A stretch of 34,500 bases of DNA from an uncultured Prevotellaceae bacterium (GTDB lineage Bacteria; Bacteroidota; Bacteroidia; Bacteroidales; Bacteroidaceae), in contig CAMJQA010000038.1 in NCBI GenBank assembly GCA_946407895.1, positions 1 through 34,500 on the forward strand, read 5' to 3'. Below, one piece after another: positions 21,072-30,403 of the stretch; the stretch's first letter is position 1, and each line of letters starts with the position of its first letter. Both the position numbers and the translations under genes were made by a program. Under the pieces are notes generated by a model that saw only the letters and a program-made list of their open reading frames with translations, was not told the origin of the DNA and did not search any database.

Positions 21072-23015
21072 ATGAGTTACCTACGTTTCGACAAGGCTCA
21101 GATGACTAATCTGCAGGAGATTCTGCACAAGGAAATCCTGCGCTCGAACCGCTCGGGGGCTTACTCATGCACGACGCTGGTGGACTGCAACACGCGCAAG
21201 TACCACGGCCTGCTGGTAGTGCCCGTTCCCGAGCTGGACGACGAGAACCACGTCCTGCTCAGCTCGCTCGACGCCACCGTCATCCAGCATGGTGCCGAGT
21301 TCAATCTGGGCCTGCACAAGTACAATGGGGATAACTTCAGTCCCCGCGGGCATAAATACATTCGTGAGTTCGACTCGCTGCAGGTGCCGACGACCATCTA
21401 CCGCGTTGGCGGCGTCATACTGAAGCGCGAACAGATGTTCCAGCATTTCGAGAACCGCATTATAATAAGGTACACCCTGGTGGATGCCCACAGCGAGACA
21501 ACCCTGCGCCTGCAACCCTTCCTGGCCTTCCGCAGCGTCAGGGAGTTTACTCACGAGAACAGCCATCTGAACCGCGACGTACATCCAGTTCAGAACGGCA
21601 TCAAGACGTGCCTCTACCGCGGCTACCCCGACCTCTACATGCAGCTGAATTGCGAGAACCGCTTCGTCTTCCGCCCCGACTGGTATCGCGGGCTGGAGTA
21701 TCCCAAGGAACAGGAGCGCGGCTACGCCTCGAACGAGGACCTCTACGTGCCGGGCTACTTCGAGTTCCAGATACGCAAGGGCGAGAGCGTAGTCTTCGCT
21801 GCCGGGCTTAGCGAGGTCAACCCCGACGGGCTGGCCGACCTGGCCGACTTCGAGCTGAAGGTGCGCACACCGCGCGACAACTTCTACAACACCCTGGTCA
21901 ACAGCGCCCACCAGTTCATCATCCATCGCGAACACGAAGACTATGTGCTGGCCGGATACCCTTGGTTCAAATGCCGCGCACGAGACATGTTCGTATCCCT
22001 GCCCGGACTGACGCTGACAAATAACGAGGTCAGGAAGTACGAGGAGGTAATGAGCACGGCCGAGAAAGCCATACGCGAATTTATGGCCGGCAAGGAACTC
22101 AGCGTCAGCGTAAAGGAGATGGAACACCCCGACGTACTGCTGTGGGCCGTATGGTGCATACAGCAGTATGCCAACATGGTGTCGATGGAAAAGTGCATCG
22201 AGAAATACGGCCAGCTGCTGTGGGACATCATGGAATGGCTGCGTGCCGGCAAACATCCCAACCTGGAGGTCCGGCCCAACGGGCTCGTCTATTCCGAGGG
22301 ACGCGACAAGGCAATTACCTGGATGAACAGCACGGCCGGCGGACATCCCATCGTGCCGCGCACCGGATATATCGTCGAGTTCAACGCCCTGTGGTACAAC
22401 GCCCTTATGTTCAGCGCCGAGGTGTGCCGAACGATGAAGGACGAGAAGCTGACCGAGGAACTGGAACGTGCAGCCCGCCTATGCGCCGACAACTTCGTGC
22501 CCATGTTCTGGAACGAATACGGCTACCTGTGCGACTACTGTGTTGATGGCTACCGCAACTACGAGGTACGGCCGAACATGATACTCCCCGTAGCCCTGGA
22601 CTATTCGCCCCTGGACGCCAAGCAGAAGAAGAGCGTACTGGACTACTGCACGAAGGAGCTCTCTACGCCCAAGGGCCTGCGCTCGCTGAGTCCGAAGAGC
22701 GGAGCATACAACCCCATGTATGTCGGCCCCCAGGTACAACGCGACTACGCCTACCACCAGGGTACGGCATGGCCCTGGCTGGCTGCCTTCTACATGGAAG
22801 CCTGCCTGAAGGTATATAAGATGAGCCGGCTGAGCTATGTGGACCGTCTGCTGGTGGGATACGAAGAGGAACTCTTCTATCACTGCATAGGAACCATACC
22901 CGAGCTGTTCGACGGCAACCCGCCATTCAGCGGACGAGGCGCCATCAGCTTCGCCATGAACGTTTCCGGCATCATGCGCATCGTGAAACTACTGGATAAG
23001 TATAACAAATATTAA
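21072..23015 (+). CDS. Glycogen debranching enzyme (GH133-type)
   Basis: A 647-residue cytoplasmic enzyme of the bacterial glycogen-debranching family. An N-terminal beta-sandwich domain (about residues 15-260) opens with 'NRSGAYSCTTLVDCNTRKYHGLLVVPVPELDDENHVLLSSLD', and an (alpha/alpha)6 barrel (about 285-640) carries 'VLAGYPWFKCRARDMFVSLPGLTL', 'ITWMNSTAGGHPIVPRTGYIVEFNALWYNAL', and 'YAYHQGTAWPWLAAFYMEACL'. It should hydrolyse alpha-1,6 branch points, with acid residues in the WF.(W/R)GRD-like block (here FKCRARDMF, close to but not identical to the FPGRD/WFGRD usually seen). The order debranching enzyme, glycosyltransferase, GH57 amylase matches the conserved Bacteroides glycogen cluster. 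First gene of the operon. Confidence 0.92.
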   Translation: MSYLRFDKAQMTNLQEILHKEILRSNRSGAYSCTTLVDCNTRKYHGLLVVPVPELDDENHVLLSSLDATVIQHGAEFNLGLHKYNGDNFSPRGHKYIREFDSLQVPTTIYRVGGVILKREQMFQHFENRIIIRYTLVDAHSETTLRLQPFLAFRSVREFTHENSHLNRDVHPVQNGIKTCLYRGYPDLYMQLNCENRFVFRPDWYRGLEYPKEQERGYASNEDLYVPGYFEFQIRKGESVVFAAGLSEVNPDGLADLADFELKVRTPRDNFYNTLVNSAHQFIIHREHEDYVLAGYPWFKCRARDMFVSLPGLTLTNNEVRKYEEVMSTAEKAIREFMAGKELSVSVKEMEHPDVLLWAVWCIQQYANMVSMEKCIEKYGQLLWDIMEWLRAGKHPNLEVRPNGLVYSEGRDKAITWMNSTAGGHPIVPRTGYIVEFNALWYNALMFSAEVCRTMKDEKLTEELERAARLCADNFVPMFWNEYGYLCDYCVDGYRNYEVRPNMILPVALDYSPLDAKQKKSVLDYCTKELSTPKGLRSLSPKSGAYNPMYVGPQVQRDYAYHQGTAWPWLAAFYMEACLKVYKMSRLSYVDRLLVGYEEELFYHCIGTIPELFDGNPPFSGRGAISFAMNVSGIMRIVKLLDKYNKY

Positions 23016-23020
23016 TAAAT

Positions 23021-23026
23021 AGGAGG
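23021..23026 (+). promoter_or_regulatory. Strong Shine-Dalgarno before the glycosyltransferase
   Basis: AGGAGG, 10 nt before the ATG at 23037. Most genes in the window lack such a site, as is usual in Bacteroidota, so this one stands out and fixes the start. Confidence 0.65.
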
Positions 23027-23036
23027 AACAAGGGAT

Positions 23037-24341
23037 ATGAAAGTACTAATGTTCGGATGGGAGTTTCCCCCTAAGATATACGGAGGACTTGCCGTGGCTT
23101 CGTACGGCATTACGAAGGGACTGAGCCTGCAGGGCGACGTAGAAACCACCTTCTGCCTGCCGCGGCCTACCGGAGAGGAAGAGCACTTCCTCAAGATAAT
23201 AAACATGAGCCAGGTACCTGTTGTATGGCGCGATGTCCAGTACGAGCGCATCAAGGATCGCTTCGTCGGTCACACGGCCGAGGACTACTACCGCTTCCGC
23301 GACCATCTCTATGCCGACTTCAACTACCTGCAGGGCCTGGACGACCTGGGCTGCCTGGGCTTTGCAGGCGGCTACCCCGGCAACCTGCACGAGGAGATAA
23401 ACAACTTCTCCATCATAGCCGGCGTACTGGCACGAAGCGAGCAGTTCGACATCATACATGCACACGACTGGCTCACCTACCCCGCCGGGGTACATGCCAA
23501 GATGGTGAGCGGGAAGCCCCTGTGCATACATGTCCATGCCACAGACTTCGACCGCTCGCGAGGCAAGGTCAACCCTACCGTATATGGCATCGAGAAGAAT
23601 GGCATGGACCATGCCGACTGCATCATGTGTGTGAGCGAACTGACCCGCCAGACCGTGATACGCGAATATCACCAGGATCCGCGCAAGTGCGTGGCAATGC
23701 ACAATGCCGTCTATCCGCTGGCAGATGACATCAAAGCCATCGAACCCCATAAGAATCCGAAGGAAAAGGTTGTGACCTACCTGGGACGCATCACCATGCA
23801 GAAAGGTCCAGAATACTTCATCGAGGCCGCCAAGCGCGTGCTTGACCGCAGCCACAACATCCGCTTCTGCTTCGCCGGCAGCGGAGACATGATGAACGCC
23901 ATGATAGACCTGGCCGCCGCATACGGAATCGCAGACCGCTGCCATTTCCCCGGCTTCCAGAGGGGCAAACAGGTATATGAATGCTATAAGAACTCAGACG
24001 TCTTCGTCATGCCAAGCGTGAGTGAGCCATTCGGCATAGCCCCGCTCGAAGCCATGCAATGCGGATGCCCCAGCATCATCAGCAAGCAGAGCGGATGCGG
24101 TGAGATACTGACAAACGTCATTAAGGTGGACTATTGGGACATTGATGCCATGGCAGATGCCATTTACAGTATCTGCACCAACAATGCGCTCCATGACTAC
24201 CTGGCCGAAGAAGGCATGCGCGAAGTCGATAAAATCACTTGGCAGCGTGTAGGCCTGCGCATACGTGAGTGCTACAACCAGCTGACCACCCGCGGATGGT
24301 TCGATAATGAAGAATATCTCACACGCGTGCGCGATATATAA
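23037..24341 (+). CDS. GT4-type glycosyltransferase, probable glycogen synthase
   Basis: A 434-residue GT-B fold glycosyltransferase. The N-terminal nucleotide-sugar loop is 'MFGWEFPPKIYGGLAVASYGITKGLS' (4-29). 'DIIHAHDWLTYPAGVHAKMVSGKPLCIHVHATDFDRSR' follows in the acceptor domain. In the C-terminal domain, 'VTYLGRITMQKGPEYFIEAAKRV' and the E-x7-E block 'SVSEPFGIAPLEAMQCGCPSIISKQSGCGEIL' bind the donor. Between a debranching enzyme and a GH57 amylase it is best read as an alpha-1,4-glucan (glycogen) synthase using UDP- or ADP-glucose. It starts 21 bp after the debranching gene with a strong Shine-Dalgarno. There is no signal peptide. The donor preference is not visible in sequence. Confidence 0.9.
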   Translation: MKVLMFGWEFPPKIYGGLAVASYGITKGLSLQGDVETTFCLPRPTGEEEHFLKIINMSQVPVVWRDVQYERIKDRFVGHTAEDYYRFRDHLYADFNYLQGLDDLGCLGFAGGYPGNLHEEINNFSIIAGVLARSEQFDIIHAHDWLTYPAGVHAKMVSGKPLCIHVHATDFDRSRGKVNPTVYGIEKNGMDHADCIMCVSELTRQTVIREYHQDPRKCVAMHNAVYPLADDIKAIEPHKNPKEKVVTYLGRITMQKGPEYFIEAAKRVLDRSHNIRFCFAGSGDMMNAMIDLAAAYGIADRCHFPGFQRGKQVYECYKNSDVFVMPSVSEPFGIAPLEAMQCGCPSIISKQSGCGEILTNVIKVDYWDIDAMADAIYSICTNNALHDYLAEEGMREVDKITWQRVGLRIRECYNQLTTRGWFDNEEYLTRVRDI

Positions 24342-24377
24342 TATAAGGTTTAACAACTAACGAATAATGTAAAAAAA

Positions 24378-24392
24378 ATGAATGCGATATGA
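24378..24392 (+). other. Mini-ORF (MNAI) whose stop overlaps the GH57 start
   Basis: ATG-AAT-GCG-ATA-TGA at 24378-24392; the TGA (24390-24392) overlaps the GH57 ATG (24389-24391) as ATGA. It could be a translational-coupling device in the 47-bp gap after the glycosyltransferase gene, or chance. Confidence 0.3.
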
Positions 24393-25894
24393 AAACGATT
24401 TGCCTTTACTTTGAGATACACCAGCCCTACCACCTGAAGCGCTACCGCTTCTTCGAGATAGGTACAGACCATTATTACTATGATGACTATGAAAACGAAC
24501 GTGCCGTAACCGAAATAGCTCAGCGCAGCTACATCCCGGCGCTCAAGACAATGCTTGAGATGACACAGCAATATGGCCAGTATTTCCGTGTAGCCTTCAG
24601 TGTTAGTGGTGTCATGCTGGAGCTTCTGGAACAATATGCCCCCGAGGTCGTCGACCTCTTGCAACAACTCAGCGAGACAGGGTGTGTGGAATTCCTGGCC
24701 GAACCATACAGCCACGGCTTGGCAAGCCTCGGGAATCCCGAGAGTTTTGCCGCAGAAACAAAACGCCAGGCCCGCAAGATGAAAGAACTCTTCAACTACA
24801 CGCCAAAAGTGCTCCGCAACAGTTCACTCATCTATAGCGACGAGATTGGTATGATGGTAGCCGATATGGGATTCCGTGGCATGATTGCCGAGGGAGCAAA
24901 GCATATTCTGGGCTGGAAGAGCCCCCATTACGTATATCAATGCGCAATGGCACCGAAGCTCAGCCTGCTCCTGCGCGACTATAAACTGAGCGACGACATA
25001 AGCCTGCGCTTTAATGATGCCAGCTGGAGCGAGTACCCACTGATGGCCGACAAATACATCAACTGGATTGCCACACTGCCAAAGGGAGAGGATGTCATCA
25101 ACATCTTCATGGAACTTTTGGCCCTGGGCATATACCAGCCGTTGGAGAGTAACATCCTGGAGTTCCTGCGCGCCCTGCCCTCCATGGCCTGCCAGAAAGA
25201 CATCATTTTTGCAACCCCAAGTGAAGTAATTGCCAAGAACAAGCCCGTCGCACCGATGGAAATGCAGTATCCAGTCAGCTGGAACGACGAAGAACGCGAT
25301 ACCAGTTGCTGGTTGGGCAACGGCATGCAGCGCGAGGCCTTCAACAAGCTCTACGATGAAAAGATTGTAGGCCGGATACTGGCCTGCCAGGACCGCCGTA
25401 TTAAGCAAGACTGGGACCGCCTGCAAGCCAGCAACAACCTGCGTTACATGACCACAAAGCCCATGCAAGTAAACATGTACCGAAGTATCTATGACAGTCC
25501 ATACGATGCTTTCACCAACTACATGAACATCCTTGGCGACTTTCTGAAACGCGTACGCGACCTTTTCTCCGAAGACGTGGAGAATGACGAACTCAATAGC
25601 CTTTACACACAGATAACTAACCTGGACAAGGAACTGGCTGTAAAGGAGAATGAAATCAGCCGTTTGCGTGCCAGGTTGGAGAAGTATGAGCCTAAGAAAG
25701 AGGATGAAGACAGTGGAGGAAAAGAGAAAGCCCCTACAAAAGTGCAGGCAAGGAAAACTGAAGTGAAAGCCGTCAAGAAAGTTTCAACAAAGAAATCTGC
25801 AGTTAAAAGCGCCCCCAAAAAAGATGTTGAAACAAAGAAAGCTGAAACAAAAAAGACTGCTGTAAAGAAGGCTACCGCAAAGAAAGCCAAATAA
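24389..25894 (+). CDS. GH57 alpha-amylase/branching-type enzyme with a lysine-rich tail
   Basis: A 501-residue protein. The first ~390 residues are a GH57 catalytic unit: 'ICLYFEIHQPYHLKRYRFF' holds the family HQP block, 'CVEFLAEPYSHGLASLGNPESF' is the second, 'NSSLIYSDEIGMMVADMGFRGMIAEGA' the third, and 'ISLRFNDASWSEYPLMADKYINWI' the fourth with a likely catalytic Asp. The enzyme should cleave or transfer alpha-1,4-glucan in the cytoplasm. Residues ~395-430 are a predicted coiled coil ('LYTQITNLDKELAVKENEISRLRARLEKY'), then a Lys/Ala/Thr-rich tail to the end ('KKSAVKSAPKKDVETKKAETKK..'), histone H1-like, not needed for catalysis. It is the last gene of the glycogen operon, and a perfect-stem terminator follows. 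Confidence 0.9.
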   Translation: MKTICLYFEIHQPYHLKRYRFFEIGTDHYYYDDYENERAVTEIAQRSYIPALKTMLEMTQQYGQYFRVAFSVSGVMLELLEQYAPEVVDLLQQLSETGCVEFLAEPYSHGLASLGNPESFAAETKRQARKMKELFNYTPKVLRNSSLIYSDEIGMMVADMGFRGMIAEGAKHILGWKSPHYVYQCAMAPKLSLLLRDYKLSDDISLRFNDASWSEYPLMADKYINWIATLPKGEDVINIFMELLALGIYQPLESNILEFLRALPSMACQKDIIFATPSEVIAKNKPVAPMEMQYPVSWNDEERDTSCWLGNGMQREAFNKLYDEKIVGRILACQDRRIKQDWDRLQASNNLRYMTTKPMQVNMYRSIYDSPYDAFTNYMNILGDFLKRVRDLFSEDVENDELNSLYTQITNLDKELAVKENEISRLRARLEKYEPKKEDEDSGGKEKAPTKVQARKTEVKAVKKVSTKKSAVKSAPKKDVETKKAETKKTAVKKATAKKAK

Positions 25895-25920
25895 GAGTGA
25901 GGCTCTATACTCATGCAAAA

Positions 25921-25965
25921 AACGGAATCCCATGCATTTCTCGCATGGGATTCCGTTCTTATTTT
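25921..25965. terminator. Bidirectional rho-independent terminator
   Basis: AACGGAATCCCATGC (25921-25935) and GCATGGGATTCCGTT (25943-25957) form a perfect 15-bp stem with a 7-nt loop, followed by CTTATTTTTT on the plus side and a T-run on the minus side. It ends the glycogen operon and the converging Crp/Fnr gene. Confidence 0.95.
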
Positions 25966-26627
25966 TTCTTGCTATAGGGTGAAGTGGCGTGCGTCCACCA
26001 GGCATCATTCTGGTCACGCGCAGTAGACTGCGATTGCGACGAGGCATTCTGCATAGTGCCGTTACGTACTCGGCTAAGTGTTTCAGGAGTCATCTGCAGG
26101 AAACTGGCAATGTGTACCATCGGTGCTCGCAGCACAATCTCCGGTTTCTCGCGCAGCAGACGTTCATAGCGCTCTGTTGCATTCTCAAAGCGCTGGCTGT
26201 CTGCATGTTCCTGACTGCTAATTGCCACATGCTCCAGTATTTTGCGATATAGCATGCTTATCTCCTGACTACGCACCATCAAGTTGTTCAAGTCGTCGTA
26301 TGGAATGGCGTATAGCGTCGTGTTTTCCAGCGCCTCCACGATGAGACGGCTCGGCTCCTGCTTCAGGAAGCTTTCAATACAGAAGACAATACGCCCCTCG
26401 AACGAGAAATGTTCAGTCACGTCCCGCCCGTTCTTATAATAGTACTGCCTGACCATACCGCGCTCCACAAAATACAGAGCGCGGCACACCTTACCCTCGG
26501 GCAGAACCGTGTTTCCTTTCTGGAATTTCAAGGGAACCAGTATGCTCCCCAGTTCATTCACGCCCTGTGGTGACAGGGTACAGTAGATTCTGGCAATCTC
26601 ACGCGCTATATCTCTTCTGTTGTCCAT
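25959..26627 (-). CDS. Crp/Fnr-family transcriptional regulator
   Basis: A 222-residue regulator with a cNMP-binding beta-barrel ('LVPLKFQKGNTVLPEGKVCRALYFVERGMVRQYYYKNGRDVTEHFSFEGRIVFCIESFLKQEPSRLIVEALENTTLYAIPY', about residues 25-115) and a C-terminal HTH ('PMVHIASFLQMTPETLSRVR', about 170-190). This is the Bacteroidota Crp form in which the ligand site is degenerate. After the HTH, a Ser/Gln-rich extension of about 30 residues runs to the stop, unlike the first Crp/Fnr protein of the window. The ATG at 26627 (MDNRRDIAREIARIY) is preferred: the upstream in-frame ATG at 26672 would overlap the lepA stop. It lies 37 bp after lepA on the same strand. Target genes are not indicated. Confidence 0.9.
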   Translation of the reverse strand: MDNRRDIAREIARIYCTLSPQGVNELGSILVPLKFQKGNTVLPEGKVCRALYFVERGMVRQYYYKNGRDVTEHFSFEGRIVFCIESFLKQEPSRLIVEALENTTLYAIPYDDLNNLMVRSQEISMLYRKILEHVAISSQEHADSQRFENATERYERLLREKPEIVLRAPMVHIASFLQMTPETLSRVRNGTMQNASSQSQSTARDQNDAWWTHATSPYSKKK

Positions 26628-26664
26628 CAGTATAAAAGATTCAAGAGGTTTTATATACGATTCG

Positions 26665-28446
26665 TCAGTCAAGTTTCAAGACTGCAAGGAATGCTTTCTG
26701 CGGCACTTGCACATTTCCAATCTGCTTCATGCGCTTCTTACCGCGCTTCTGCTTCTCAAGCAGTTTACGTTTACGGCTTACGTCGCCACCGTAACACTTA
26801 GCCAACACGTCCTTGCGGACCTGTTTCACTGTTTCACGGGCAATAATCTTTGCACCGATAGCAGCCTGAATGGCGATGTCAAACTGCTGACGCGGCAACA
26901 ATTCCTTCAGTTTTTCACACATCCGGCGCCCGAATGCCTCGGCATTATCAGCATGTGTAAGTGTGCTCAATGCATCCACCGGCTCTCCGTTCAGCAAGAT
27001 GTCCATTTTCACCAGCTTGCTTGGACGGAAGCCCATCTGATGGTAGTCAAACGAGGCGTACCCTTTGCTGATGCTCTTCAGCTTGTCGTAGAAGTCAATC
27101 ACTATTTCGCCCAAAGGCATGGCATACTGAAGTTCCACGCGGTTACCGCTGATGAATTCCTGCTTCAGCAGTTCGCCTCGCTTGCCAAGGCAAAGTGTCA
27201 TGATTGGCCCTATGTATGTACTCGTTGTGATTACACTGGCGTGGATGTATGGTTCTTCGATATGGTCAATCAGCGTCTGGTCGGGCATACCGCTGGGGTT
27301 ATGCACCTCAATTACATTTCCCTGCTTGTCATACACGAGGTAGGATACGTTGGGCACGGTGGTGATGACATCCATATTGAACTCACGATCCAGTCGCTCC
27401 TGGATTATCTCCATGTGGAGCAAGCCCAGGAAACCGCAACGGAATCCGAAGCCCAGTGCCACACTGCTTTCGGGCTGGAAGGTCAGGCTGGCATCGTTCA
27501 GCTGCAGTTTCTCCAGCGAGGCACGCAGGTTCTCAAAGTCTTCGGTCTCGATGGGATATACGCCGGCAAATACCATTGGCTTTACTTCCTCGAAACCGGA
27601 GATTGCCTCGCGACAGGGATTTGCCACATGCGTAATCGTATCGCCCACCTTCACCTCGGTTGCCGTCTTTATGCCGGACACGATATAACCCACATCGCCG
27701 CAATGCAGGACTTGCCGGGGTACCAGATCCATCTTCAGCACGCCTATCTCATCAGCCTTGTATTCCTTTCCTGTATTGATGAAGACGACCTGTTCGCCCG
27801 TCCGGATGGAGCCATTTATTATTTTAAAGTACGCGATAATTCCCCGGAAGCTATTGAAGACGGAGTCGAAGATGAGTGCCTGCAGGGGCGCTTCTTCGTT
27901 GCCCTTTGGAGAGGGAATCCGCTCCACGACGGCTTTCAGTATCTCATCCACTCCCATCCCCGTCTTTCCGCTGGCCCTGATGATTTCCTCGCGCTTGCAG
28001 CCGAGCAGGTCGATTATTTCGTCCTCCACCTCTTCGGGCATGGCGTTGGGCATATCGCACTTATTTATGACTGGGACGATTTCCAGATCGTGGTCTATGG
28101 CCATGTACAGGTTGCTTATTGTCTGCGCCTGTACGCCCTGAGTGGCGTCCACCACCAGCAGGGCGCCCTCGCAGGCGGCAATGCTTCGACTCACCTCATA
28201 GCTGAAGTCCACATGTCCCGGCGTATCGATCAGGTTCAGTATATATTTCTCTCCCTGGTAGTTATATTCCATCTGTATGGCATGACTCTTGATGGTGATG
28301 CCACGCTCTTTTTCCAGGTCCATGTCGTCGAGCATCTGCCCTTCGGTCACCTTTATGGTGTCCGTGAATTCCAGCAGACGGTCGGCCAGCGTGCTTTTAC
28401 CGTGGTCTATGTGAGCGATGATACAGAAGTTTCTTATATATTGCAT
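26665..28446 (-). CDS. lepA: Elongation factor 4 (LepA)
   Basis: A 593-residue ribosome-associated translational GTPase. The GTPase domain opens '[26 protein letters not shown]' (G1), with '[13 protein letters not shown]' (switch I region), '[18 protein letters not shown]' (G3) and '[12 protein letters not shown]' (G4). The domain order continues through '[23 protein letters not shown]' to the LepA-specific C-terminal domain, '[43 protein letters not shown]', which is strictly characteristic of EF4. Length is normal (about 600). It has a promoter box at 28499-28506. The downstream Crp/Fnr gene, 37 bp on, may be read through from it. Confidence 0.98.
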   Translation of the reverse strand: MQYIRNFCIIAHIDHGKSTLADRLLEFTDTIKVTEGQMLDDMDLEKERGITIKSHAIQMEYNYQGEKYILNLIDTPGHVDFSYEVSRSIAACEGALLVVDATQGVQAQTISNLYMAIDHDLEIVPVINKCDMPNAMPEEVEDEIIDLLGCKREEIIRASGKTGMGVDEILKAVVERIPSPKGNEEAPLQALIFDSVFNSFRGIIAYFKIINGSIRTGEQVVFINTGKEYKADEIGVLKMDLVPRQVLHCGDVGYIVSGIKTATEVKVGDTITHVANPCREAISGFEEVKPMVFAGVYPIETEDFENLRASLEKLQLNDASLTFQPESSVALGFGFRCGFLGLLHMEIIQERLDREFNMDVITTVPNVSYLVYDKQGNVIEVHNPSGMPDQTLIDHIEEPYIHASVITTSTYIGPIMTLCLGKRGELLKQEFISGNRVELQYAMPLGEIVIDFYDKLKSISKGYASFDYHQMGFRPSKLVKMDILLNGEPVDALSTLTHADNAEAFGRRMCEKLKELLPRQQFDIAIQAAIGAKIIARETVKQVRKDVLAKCYGGDVSRKRKLLEKQKRGKKRMKQIGNVQVPQKAFLAVLKLD

Positions 28447-28498
28447 ACGGTATTCTCAAAAGGGGGGTTAAAATGTTCAAGACCCTTAAAAGGTTCGG

Positions 28499-28506
28499 CA
28501 AAGATA
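28499..28506 (-). promoter_or_regulatory. Bacteroidota -7 box for lepA
   Basis: Minus strand reads TATCTTTG followed by CC, 52 bp from the lepA ATG at 28446, in the 107-bp gap after the phosphatase gene. The -33 is weak. Confidence 0.6.
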
Positions 28507-28553
28507 TAAACTTTTCTTCAAAATCACAAGCCGCAACCACATTTTTTACCAAT

Positions 28554-30284
28554 TTATTTTGGAAAGAGCAGGATTCTGTCTTTTTCCAGGGCCTGACGGA
28601 CCCATTCATCGGGTATGAAACGCCACGAATCCATGCTTCTGGGGTGCAAGGTACCCGCCTGCTGCACGCGTTGGATTAAAAAATAGCGCAAGTCCTTGTC
28701 TGTGCTCTTCACGATGCGTTCCTGCAACTTGTCGTGAGGGATGCCGGCTCCTTTTGTCAGCAGTTCGCCGCCTCCATTTCCGCGGTAGCTGTTTATGGCG
28801 ACGCTGTACCATTCATCCATGCTGAACGGAGAGCCGTCGGCCATGCTGATGATGTTGATTTTCTCTCCCTGGGGCTTTGTCACGTCAACGGTGTAACGTA
28901 TGCCTGCTGCCGAGTCGAAGTTGAAGGAGAAGTTCTTCAGCCCCATTCGACGTCCGTTGTCGAGGTTGTACTCGAGGAGCATGATATGGTCGTCGGGGGA
29001 TTTCATCTGTGCTGTCCACTGGGCGTAGTCCATCTCCAGGAAGTCCTTTATCTCCCGGCCCGTCAGGCGCATGGTGTAGAGGTAGTTCTCGTATTTGTAG
29101 AGCCGGAACATGTCGCGCACGGTGAGGGGGCCTTGTTCGAGACGGGAGTCGAAACTTAGGGGCGCGGCGAAGGAAATCTGCGCTCCGGAGAGATCAAGCT
29201 GCATCTGGTGGATGAGGTCGATGAACGCGCTTGGGCCAAAGTAGGCATCGCGTTCCTGAATGGTTGTGTCGATGCGCCCGATGGGCGTATCCATCCACGA
29301 CTCCATCTGCCGGCGCAGGGGCATCAGCTTCTCCTCGAAGAGACGGGCTTCGCGCTCGTCGCTGAAGGTCATCAGGGGTGTGCTGGCCGCAATCTTCTTC
29401 TCCACCACCTTCCGCCCCTTCATGGTGAGGGTTATTTCTGCCTCGGCCACGCGGGCTCCCATGCTTGTGGGTCCGATGGCCGTCACCTTGCGACCGGCTG
29501 GACTATTAAAGTGATTGATGGCGTACATGTGGTCGTGACCGTACATGATGAGGTCGAAGCCTTCTACCTGCTCGGCAACCATTCTCGACTGGTTCTCGGT
29601 GTAGTCGGCGGTCTGGATGCCGCCGTCAATGCCGCTGTGGAAGAGTCCCACCAGGAGGTGGGGATGCTCCTTCTTCATGATACGAGGCACCCACTGGCGG
29701 GCGCACTCGACCATGTCCTGGAAGGTGAGCCCCTCCCACAGGATGCGCGGGAGCCAGCTCGGGATGGCCGGCGTGAGCAGGCCCAGTACGGCAATGCGCA
29801 CACCGCCGCGTTCTATTACGGTGTAAGGCTGGAGGTAAGGCTTTCCCGTGCGTTCGTCGAGCACATTGGCGCCCAGCATGGGGCAGTTGAGTTCTCTAAC
29901 CCAGCGGTCATACACGGGGTGACCCGTCTCCACATCATGATTGCCGATGACGGCGCAGTCGTACTGCATCATGTTCATGGCCTCGGTGATGAGGTGCGGC
30001 GAGTCGGTATTGATGAAGTTGTAGTAGTATGCCAGCGGCTGGCCCTGGAGGCAGTCTCCGCCGTCGGTGACGACGACGCCGCCGGGATACTGGCTTCGTA
30101 ACCGTGATACGTAGGCAAACACGCTGCTCAGGCCGCCCTTCGTAGGGCGAGCCTTCATGTAGTCGTAGGCGAAGATGCTTCCGTGCACGTCGCTGGTATG
30201 CACCCAGTGCAGAGTGACCTGGCGGGTTGGGGCACTATGAAGATTATTACTCATGAGAAGTAGCAGAAATAGTATCTTTTTCAT
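28554..30284 (-). CDS. Exported 5'-nucleotidase / 2',3'-cyclic phosphodiesterase-type enzyme
   Basis: A 576-residue two-domain phosphoesterase. Residues 1-17 are a signal peptide (MKKILFLLLLMSNNLHS), so it is periplasmic. The metallophosphatase domain (about 22-300) shows the dinuclear metal ligands: D32 and H34 in 'HTSDVHG', D77 in 'VVTDGGDCLQG', N115-H116-D117 in 'AVIGNHDVETG', 'GLFHSGIDGG', and 'LIMYGHDHMYAI'. The 5'-nucleotidase C-terminal domain (about 320-560) provides 'TVRDMFRLYKYENYLYTMRLTGREIKDFLEM' and 'SVAINSYRGNGGGELL'. It should dephosphorylate nucleotides or cyclic phosphates outside the cytoplasm. The ATG at 30284 is chosen over upstream codons to 30350 because the promoter box lies at 30306-30313 and the signal peptide starts here. 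Confidence 0.94.
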   Translation of the reverse strand: MKKILFLLLLMSNNLHSAPTRQVTLHWVHTSDVHGSIFAYDYMKARPTKGGLSSVFAYVSRLRSQYPGGVVVTDGGDCLQGQPLAYYYNFINTDSPHLITEAMNMMQYDCAVIGNHDVETGHPVYDRWVRELNCPMLGANVLDERTGKPYLQPYTVIERGGVRIAVLGLLTPAIPSWLPRILWEGLTFQDMVECARQWVPRIMKKEHPHLLVGLFHSGIDGGIQTADYTENQSRMVAEQVEGFDLIMYGHDHMYAINHFNSPAGRKVTAIGPTSMGARVAEAEITLTMKGRKVVEKKIAASTPLMTFSDEREARLFEEKLMPLRRQMESWMDTPIGRIDTTIQERDAYFGPSAFIDLIHQMQLDLSGAQISFAAPLSFDSRLEQGPLTVRDMFRLYKYENYLYTMRLTGREIKDFLEMDYAQWTAQMKSPDDHIMLLEYNLDNGRRMGLKNFSFNFDSAAGIRYTVDVTKPQGEKINIISMADGSPFSMDEWYSVAINSYRGNGGGELLTKGAGIPHDKLQERIVKSTDKDLRYFLIQRVQQAGTLHPRSMDSWRFIPDEWVRQALEKDRILLFPK

Positions 30285-30305
30285 TCCGACACCGTATTTT
30301 TGCCG

Positions 30306-30313
30306 CAAAAGTA
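30306..30313 (-). promoter_or_regulatory. Bacteroidota -7 box for the 5'-nucleotidase-type gene
   Basis: Minus strand reads TACTTTTG followed by CG, 22 bp from the ATG at 30284. It is divergent from the box at 30358-30365. Confidence 0.6.
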
Positions 30314-30357
30314 CAAAAAAAGTGACGATAATCGCGCCTGGAGTCCACATTATTTTA

Positions 30358-30365
30358 TATCTTTG
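30358..30365 (+). promoter_or_regulatory. Bacteroidota -7 box for the phosphohexomutase gene
   Basis: TATCTTTG, 38 bp upstream of the ATG at 30404. The -33 is not clear. Confidence 0.6.
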
Positions 30366-30403
30366 TCGGCAAATGACGCAAATAACATTATAAATATATA
30401 TTA

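Noticed and set aside
26620..28509. A 629-codon open frame on the plus strand, antisense to lepA
   Set aside because: It is fully explained as the mirror of lepA, whose protein is unmistakable. The translated frame has no recognisable domain and is rich in His, Val and Leu, as antisense frames are at this base composition.
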